In this document: positions 59,143-64,000 of the stretch, piece after piece
Layout of the letters: each line of letters starts with the position of its first letter
How positions within the stretch are numbered: the first letter of the stretch is position 1
Assembly (NCBI GenBank): GCA_046732855.1
Contig: JBKPNX010000087.1
Coordinates: 8,976-72,975 of the forward strand
Direction of reading: 5' to 3'
Length of the DNA: 64,000 bases
From: JBKPNX01 sp046732855
Lineage (GTDB): Bacteria; Pseudomonadota; Alphaproteobacteria; Geminicoccales; Geminicoccaceae
The notes under the pieces: generated by a model
Told to the model about the DNA's origin: nothing
The model's database searches: none
Seen by the model: only the letters and a program-made list of their open reading frames with translations
Translations under genes and position numbers: made by a program

Positions 59143-59643
59143 ATGGGCAAGAACCTGGCCTTTGGCGTGGACGATTACATCGTCTACCCGTCCCATGGCG
59201 TGGGCCGCATCATCGCCATCGAGACGCAGGAGATCGTCGGCGATCTGCTCGAGATGTACGTCGTGTCGTTCGAGCAGGATCGGCTGACCCTGCGGGTGCC
59301 GACCGGCAAGGCGCCGAAATCGGGCATGCGCAAGCTGAGCAGCCGGGACAAGATCCAGACCGCGATGAACGCGCTCAAGGCGCGACCGCGGCCGCGCCGT
59401 GCGGTGATGTGGAGCCGCCGCGCGCAGGAATACGAGGCCAAGATCAACTCGGGCGATCCGGTATCGATCGCCGAGGTGGTGCGCGAGCTGCACCGTGGCG
59501 AGGACGCCGAGCAGTCGTACAGCGAGCGCCAGATGTATCGCGCCGCGCTCGAGCGCCTGGCGCGCGAGGTCGCCGCGATCGAGCGGATCGACGAGGAGCG
59601 CGCCACCGCGAAGCTGCAGGAGGTGCTCGCTCAGGCGGCGTAG
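59143..59643 (+). CDS. carD: CarD family transcriptional regulator
   Basis: A 166-residue RNA-polymerase-binding protein. The N-terminal CarD/CdnL Tudor-like domain, which contacts the beta subunit, shows FGVDDYIVYPSHGVGRIIAIE, then YVVSFEQDRLTLRVP. The C-terminal helical domain (VMWSRRAQEYEAKINSGDPVSIAEVVREL, then ERQMYRAALERLAREVAAIE) contacts promoter DNA. CarD proteins stabilise open promoter complexes, notably at rRNA genes. The ATG at 59143 fits the family N-terminus. The 268-base gap upstream contains an AT-rich patch (59000-59020) suitable for a promoter. Confidence 0.94.
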   Translation: MGKNLAFGVDDYIVYPSHGVGRIIAIETQEIVGDLLEMYVVSFEQDRLTLRVPTGKAPKSGMRKLSSRDKIQTAMNALKARPRPRRAVMWSRRAQEYEAKINSGDPVSIAEVVRELHRGEDAEQSYSERQMYRAALERLAREVAAIERIDEERATAKLQEVLAQAA

Positions 59644-59651
59644 CTCAGCGC

Positions 59652-60293
59652 TCAGCCCGATCCCGTCGTTCCACCGCCCCGAAAGGCGGCCACGAAACGC
59701 CCGGCGCGAGCCGCGACCGCGGCCGCGCTCATGCCCCGCTGGTAGAGCGCCGAGCCGAGGCCGAAGCCGTTCGCGCCCGCGGCCAGATAGGCGGCCATGC
59801 TCTCCGGCGTGATCCCGCCGACCGGCAGCAGCCATAGATCTCGCGGCAGGACCGCGCGCCATGCCTTGACCACCGCCGGCGGCAGCGCTTCGGCGGGAAA
59901 CAGCTTGAGCGCGTCGGCGCCCGCCGCGAGCGCGCCGAACGCTTCGGTCGGGGTCGCCACGCCCGGCATGCACAGCAGGCCTTGCGCCTTGGCCGCGCGG
60001 ATCACCGCCGGGCCGGCGTGGGGCATGACGACCAGCCGGCCTCCGGCGCCGGCGATGCGCTCCACGTCGGCGGGATCCAGCACGGTGCCCGCGCCGATCA
60101 GCGCACGCTCGCCGAGCCCAGCGGCAAGCGCCCTGATGCTCTGCAATGGCTGCGGCGAGTTCAGCGGGACCTCGATCGCGCGGAAGCCGGCGGCGCTCAG
60201 CGCCCGACCCACGGCGAGCGCCTCGTGGGGCTCGACCCCGCGCAAAATCGCGATCAGCGGCAGCCCTGCCAGTTGCTCCTGCAAGGGGTTCAT
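59652..60293 (-). CDS. dgoA: 2-dehydro-3-deoxy-6-phosphogalactonate aldolase
   Basis: Splits KDPGal into pyruvate and glyceraldehyde-3-phosphate, the last step of the De Ley-Doudoroff galactonate pathway. The 213-residue TIM-barrel protein belongs to the KDPG/KDPGal aldolase family: PLIAILRGVEPHEALAV with the catalytic Glu region FRAIEVPLNSP, GAGTVLDPADVE, and LKLFPAEALPP with the Schiff-base Lys near residue 130. The IEVPLNSP variant favours the KDPGal over the KDPG type. It overlaps dgoK by four bases (ATGA), supporting joint function. Confidence 0.93.
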   Translation of the reverse strand: MNPLQEQLAGLPLIAILRGVEPHEALAVGRALSAAGFRAIEVPLNSPQPLQSIRALAAGLGERALIGAGTVLDPADVERIAGAGGRLVVMPHAGPAVIRAAKAQGLLCMPGVATPTEAFGALAAGADALKLFPAEALPPAVVKAWRAVLPRDLWLLPVGGITPESMAAYLAAGANGFGLGSALYQRGMSAAAVAARAGRFVAAFRGGGTTGSG

Positions 60294-61234
60294 GAGATCA
60301 GGCCCGCGGCGCGGGCGATCAGATACAGGCCGCGCGCCGCCGCATCCGGCGCGGCCCGGCGGCCGTGCAGCCCGGCGTCCGCGATCGCGATCAGATAGCG
60401 CTCGGTCAGGTCCGAGCTGCCGATCACCGTGATCTCCCGGCGCGCCGAAGTGTCCTCCAGACAGTCCAACGCCTCCGCGATCTCGCGGCCGATCAGCAGC
60501 CCGGAGAGATAGGCGCCGATCGCGCTCGCCGGCAGCTGCCCGGACAGGCCGAGCGTGCGCGCGCTGAACAAGCGGCCGAGCAGCCCGCCCCGCGCGCCGC
60601 GGCCGTAGGCCAGACCGCGCCGGAAGGCGTCTCCGCCCTCATCATCGGCATATTGATCGCCATTGCCGGCCATCAGACGGCCGAGAATGCTGTGCTCCTT
60701 AAGCACCGCGAACAGCTCGCCGGTCATGAAGGTGGCAAACCACACGACCCGGCCACGTTCGCTGAGCGCCCATTTGCTGTGCGTCCCGGGCAGCACCAGC
60801 AGCCGACCTCCCGGGGCATCCCAGACCTCCCCGACGATCTGGGTCTCCTCGCCGCGGATCACATCCGGCACCCCGTCAGCGCCGATGATCGACAGCCCGG
60901 GTACGAAGTGGATGATCCGTCCGGCGCCGGTCTCGTGGCGCCACAGCGCCCTGGCGATCTCGTCGCTGCCGGCAGGGCACGGACAATAGGGCACCTCGAC
61001 CCAGCCCTGACGGCTCGTGATCATGCCGGCGGCGATCACCGGCAGGTCGGGCTCCTCGGCGAGCCAGGTGCCGATCTCCTGCTGGAATACCTGCTCGAAG
61101 CCGCCGGCCGGCACCTTCAGAATGCCAGCGGGCGCGCTCTTCGTCTCGAGCACGCCGCCGTCGATCGCGAGCCGGTACGCGCGGAACGACGTCGTGCCCC
61201 AGTCGAGGCCGATCAGCGCCGAGGGCGAGGTCAT
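60290..61234 (-). CDS. dgoK: 2-dehydro-3-deoxygalactonokinase
   Basis: Phosphorylates 2-keto-3-deoxygalactonate with ATP, the step before DgoA. The 314-residue ASKHA-fold kinase has ALIGLDWGTTSFRAYRL (phosphate-binding loop) at its N-terminus, VIAAGMITSRQGWVEVPYCPCPAG, VPDVIRGEETQIVG, and LVLPGTHSKWA near residue 160, all typical of DgoK. An ATG at 61232-61234 and a GTG at 61241-61243 are both possible starts; the ATG has GAG at proper spacing. The dehydratase and dehydrogenase of the pathway are not in view. Confidence 0.92.
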   Translation of the reverse strand: MTSPSALIGLDWGTTSFRAYRLAIDGGVLETKSAPAGILKVPAGGFEQVFQQEIGTWLAEEPDLPVIAAGMITSRQGWVEVPYCPCPAGSDEIARALWRHETGAGRIIHFVPGLSIIGADGVPDVIRGEETQIVGEVWDAPGGRLLVLPGTHSKWALSERGRVVWFATFMTGELFAVLKEHSILGRLMAGNGDQYADDEGGDAFRRGLAYGRGARGGLLGRLFSARTLGLSGQLPASAIGAYLSGLLIGREIAEALDCLEDTSARREITVIGSSDLTERYLIAIADAGLHGRRAAPDAAARGLYLIARAAGLIS

Positions 61235-61388
61235 GGCGGACACTCAAGGACGTCCGAAGTCGTCACGATCATGCGCCTGCGCCCAAGCGCGGCAAGGCCC
61301 CAAGCGCGCCAAGGGAGGCGCATGCCGCGCCGCGCCCGCACGGCGCCGCGACCGAGGCGCGATCGGGTGGTTTGCCGTCGAGACTGCC

Positions 61389-62261
61389 TCAGTCCAGCAG
61401 CCGCAGATTATGGATCAGGCTCGAGGTGTCCCAGCGGCTGCCGCCCGCCTTCATGACCTGATGATAGAACTGGTCGATCAGCGCGATGGTCGGGAGCAGC
61501 GCGCCGTTGCGGTTCGCCTCCTCCATGCAGATCTTGAGGTCCTTGCGCATCCACATCACCGGGAAGCCGAAGTCGAACTTGCCCTGGATCATCGTCGCAG
61601 CGCGGTTCTCCATCTGCCAGGACTGCGCCGCGCCCTTCGAGATCACCTCGATCACCTTGGGCATGTCGAGACCCGCGCGCATGCCGAAGTTGATGCCCTC
61701 GGCCAGCCCCTGCACCAGGCCGGCGATGCAGATCTGGTTGACCATCTTGGTCAGCTGACCGGCGCCCGCCGGTCCCATCAGGGTGACCGCGCGGCCGTAC
61801 GCCGCTATGACCGGCTTGGCCCGCTCGAACGCCGCCGCTTCGCCGCCGCACATGATGGTCAGCGTGCCGTTCTCGGCGCCCGCCTGGCCGCCGGAGACCG
61901 GCGCATCGATGAACTGCTTGCCCTGGTCCTTGGCCGCCGCCTCGAGCTCGCGCGCGATGTCGGCCGAGGCGGTCGTATGATCGACCAGCGCGCGCCCTGA
62001 CCCGAGGCCGGCGAGCGCGCCGTCGTCGCCGTAAACGACGCTGCGGATGTCGTCGTCATTGCCGACGCACATGAACACGAATTCCGCGTCCGCCGCGGCC
62101 TCGCGCGGGGTCGGCGCGGTCCGCCCGCCGTACTGCCTGGCCCAAGCCTCCGCCTTATGCGCCGTGCGGTTGTAGACGCACACGTCGTGGCCCTTGTTCT
62201 GGAGATGCCCGGCCATCGGATAGCCCATGATGCCGAGGCCGACGAAGGCGCACTTGGCCAT
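61389..62261 (-). CDS. NAD(P)-dependent beta-hydroxyacid dehydrogenase (GarR/HIBADH-like)
   Basis: A 290-residue oxidoreductase of the 3-hydroxyisobutyrate / tartronate-semialdehyde reductase family: AFVGLGIMGYPMAGHL dinucleotide-binding motif at the N-terminus, VDHTTASADIAREL, the substrate loop FIDAPVSGGQAGAENGTL near residue 118, and the catalytic Lys in GAGQLTKMVNQI near 171, with MRKDLKICMEEA towards the C-terminus. The typical fold is an N-terminal Rossmann domain and a helical C-terminal domain. GGGAGGGAAAC precedes the ATG. It could act on a sugar-acid-derived aldehyde, in line with the neighbouring dgo genes, but it is separated from them by 154 bases. Confidence 0.92.
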   Translation of the reverse strand: MAKCAFVGLGIMGYPMAGHLQNKGHDVCVYNRTAHKAEAWARQYGGRTAPTPREAAADAEFVFMCVGNDDDIRSVVYGDDGALAGLGSGRALVDHTTASADIARELEAAAKDQGKQFIDAPVSGGQAGAENGTLTIMCGGEAAAFERAKPVIAAYGRAVTLMGPAGAGQLTKMVNQICIAGLVQGLAEGINFGMRAGLDMPKVIEVISKGAAQSWQMENRAATMIQGKFDFGFPVMWMRKDLKICMEEANRNGALLPTIALIDQFYHQVMKAGGSRWDTSSLIHNLRLLD

Positions 62262-62532
62262 GTTTCCCTCCCGCGCTGACCGCGCGGCAAGCTAGTCGGA
62301 TTTGGCATGCGCGGCAACCGGATGAGCTGGGCGGGGCAGGGGCGGGCACATCCATCCGCCGCGCGAGGACGACCAGACTTTCGGGTCGGGTCGCCGCGCG
62401 CCGCGCCGCGGGACACAAGCGGGCGGCTGCACGCTGGACGTGCGCGGCCGGCGCGCTACTGTCATAGCGGAATCGGCCCGCCATCGAGCGCGCGCCGCCC
62501 CGCAAACTCCAGCCCTCGCGCCGGATGTCGCC

Positions 62533-63282
62533 ATGGGCTTCACTAATTTGTCCGCTCGCATCACGCTTGTCGCGGTCCTGCTCGGCGTTCCTTGCCTGCC
62601 CGCCGGCGCGGAGGACCTCGAGGTCGATCTGGAGCTGGTGCTCGCGGTCGACGTCTCGGGCAGCGTGGACGAGGTCGAGGCGCGCCTGCAGCGCGAGGGC
62701 TACATCGCGGCGCTGCGCCACCCGCACGTGATTCAGGCGATCGAGAGCGGCCCCAATCGCAGGATCGCCGTGACCTACGTGGAATGGGCCGGCGACCAGT
62801 ACCAGCGCACCATGCTGCAGTGGACCCTGATCCAAGGCGCCGCCGACGCGCAGGGGTTCGCCGATGCGCTGACCGAAACGCCGTTCGCGAGCGCGCACTG
62901 GACCTCGCTCAGCGGCGCGATCGACTACGCCGCCAGACTGTTCGACAACAACGGTTTCGTGGCGGCCCGCCGGGTAATCGACGTCTCGGGCGACGGCTAC
63001 AACAACCGCGGGCGTCCGGTCGAGCTGGCGCGCGACGAGGCGGTCGCGGCCGGGCTGACGATCAACGGCCTGCCGATCGTCAACGATCGGCCCAGTCCAT
63101 GGGGCGGGCGCCCGCCGATCGACCTCGACCTCTATTTCGAGCACCACGTGATCGGCGGCCCCGGCGCGTTCATGATCGTGGCCGAGGACTATACCGCGTT
63201 CGCCTCGGCGATCATGTCCAAGCTTCTGCTCGAGATCGCCGGCGACCAGCCGCCGCGCACCCTCGTCGCCACCGCCCGGTAA
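62533..63282 (+). CDS. DUF1194 (von Willebrand factor A-like) exported protein
   Basis: A 249-residue exported protein with signal peptide ARITLVAVLLGVPCLPAGA. The body fits DUF1194: LELVLAVDVSGSVDEVEARLQREGY with the DxSGS MIDAS metal site near residue 38, YVEWAGDQYQRTM, WTSLSGAIDYAARL, RRVIDVSGDGYNNRGR, and the C-terminal GAFMIVAEDYTAFASAI. It is probably periplasmic; the function is unknown. It ends two bases before the breakpoint at 63284/63285 and looks complete. Confidence 0.9.
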   Translation: MGFTNLSARITLVAVLLGVPCLPAGAEDLEVDLELVLAVDVSGSVDEVEARLQREGYIAALRHPHVIQAIESGPNRRIAVTYVEWAGDQYQRTMLQWTLIQGAADAQGFADALTETPFASAHWTSLSGAIDYAARLFDNNGFVAARRVIDVSGDGYNNRGRPVELARDEAVAAGLTINGLPIVNDRPSPWGGRPPIDLDLYFEHHVIGGPGAFMIVAEDYTAFASAIMSKLLLEIAGDQPPRTLVATAR

Positions 63283-63284
63283 GC

Positions 63285-63963
63285 ACCATCCGGCCACCCA
63301 GCCGATATAGCGGCCTGAAAGGTAACGGTATTCGGAAAACAGCAGGCAGACGGCGGGGATCGCGATGATCGGGTAAAACTGCACGAAGTTGTAGAACCTG
63401 AGATCGCCGCGGCCCAGGGACTCGGTCCAATGCCAGTATCCCAGACTGAGAAGGCCCAAGCCGATCAGGATCGGCAGGAGCCACACGTTCCCCGTTTTCG
63501 CATCGATCCGGTCGGCGATGATGGCCGAGCAGAACGCCATGAATGCGATCGACATGGGCAGGCGGTCCCAAAGCAGCCGATCGTTGGACGGCTGCCAGTG
63601 ATAGTAGGCGGACCCCGCGCTGACCAGTGCGACACTGACGAAAAACACGAGATATGGCCGGGCATCCATGGGTTCGGCAAAGATGGCGCGACGCCATCTT
63701 CCAGCGACCGCCGAGATCCCTAGAACTCCGACGACGGCAAAACCCAGGTTCGATGCCACATCGTTGAAGTTCGGAATGCCCAAGAGCGAGCGGGTATCGG
63801 CGAACTGGTGATATGTGAGGCTCTGCGGGATGGGGTCCAAAGCAAACAGACCCAGAAGGCCGACCACGAGCAGACCAATCAGGATTGAGACACGCGGCCA
63901 GAAGGAAAGGCCGCGTCTCCGCACCCAGGGCGTTCGGCCGGGCGGCTGCAGAACCGGGGTCAC
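63285..63963 (-). pseudogene. N-terminal part of an alkaline-ceramidase-like membrane protein, cut at residue 226
   Basis: Reads from a GTG at 63961-63963 through several membrane helices. The CREST-superfamily catalytic residues appear as SAYYHWQP (Ser118, His122) and WDRLPM (Asp133), with the S-4-H-11-D spacing of alkaline ceramidases (Ser77/His81/Asp92 in human ACER3). The family match ends at RYIGWVAGW; after 63285 the minus-strand frame merely runs through the antisense of the DUF1194 gene. The missing end, including the HxxxH ligands, lies at 16646-16824. Family members hydrolyse ceramide-like amides or have receptor-like roles; the bacterial function is unknown. As it stands the gene would give a protein without a complete zinc site. 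Confidence 0.8.
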
Positions 63964-64000
63964 GTCCGTCTCAGGGCCGATCGGACCGATCCCTCGCGCC

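Noticed and set aside
62155..63284. Reading the ceramidase-like frame on through 62155 as a 602-residue protein
   Set aside because: After 63285 the frame is exactly antisense to the DUF1194 and dehydrogenase region and shows no family similarity; the real gene is truncated there.

Overview
The window is about two-thirds G+C and densely coding, with gene sets typical of Alphaproteobacteria: fdxA followed by carD, ileS-lspA followed by a DUF3035 lipoprotein and a pair of M16 peptidases, a MutL carrying its own endonuclease motif, and an EcfG-type (GGAAC-N16-CGTT) general-stress promoter in front of a csbD-like gene. I cannot name the genus. I saw no rRNA, tRNA, CRISPR array or insertion sequence.

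Layout. 1-4.5 kb (minus): two near-identical tandem peptide/oligopeptide ABC binding proteins (the first cut by the window edge), panC with a small upstream ORF that looks like the 5' remnant of a third copy, and a glutathione S-transferase. 4.7-8.4 kb: a GNAT acetyltransferase, an ELM1-family protein and an alpha/beta hydrolase. 8.6-11.4 kb (plus): a compact three-gene cassette of a glycine-rich 97-residue putative precursor peptide, a PqqD-like recognition domain fused to an HPr-kinase-like kinase, and a family-5-type nucleotidyltransferase. It resembles the tailoring part of a lasso-peptide cluster but has no cyclase or leader protease; it is the best candidate here for an undescribed RiPP-like system. 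11.5-16.6 kb: DUF2237, a four-gene ABC importer of the iron/polyamine/phosphonate type, and a broken FAD oxidoreductase.

16.6-63.3 kb: a PAS-PAS-GGDEF-EAL protein, csbD, then an 18-kb minus-strand operon glgE-treS/mak-glgB-glgX-treZ-malQ-treY, which supplies the complete GlgE alpha-glucan route plus TreY/TreZ trehalose release. GlgE carries an additional, apparently active GH13 domain at its N-terminus. Then come an OmpA-domain outer-membrane protein, a NitT/TauT-type ABC importer, a frameshifted DUF2167 pseudogene, an ABC-2 exporter pair like those linked to PQQ alcohol dehydrogenases, a solitary Mrr-like nuclease, GST and YbaK genes, an AEC transporter, a methyltransferase, ileS-lspA-DUF3035-M16-M16, mutL, fdxA, carD, the De Ley-Doudoroff genes dgoK-dgoA, a beta-hydroxyacid dehydrogenase and a DUF1194 protein.

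The most striking structural observation is that the two ends of this 46.6-kb block each hold one half of the same type of gene. An alkaline-ceramidase-like membrane protein is cut after residue 226 at 63285, and its missing C-terminal part lies at 16646-16824 in opposite orientation. Rejoining them base-to-base restores the reading frame, the family sequence GWYALSKLLEQFD and the complete Ser/His/Asp/His/His zinc site. The block 16646-63284 is therefore inverted relative to an ancestral order, either by a real inversion or by an assembly error.
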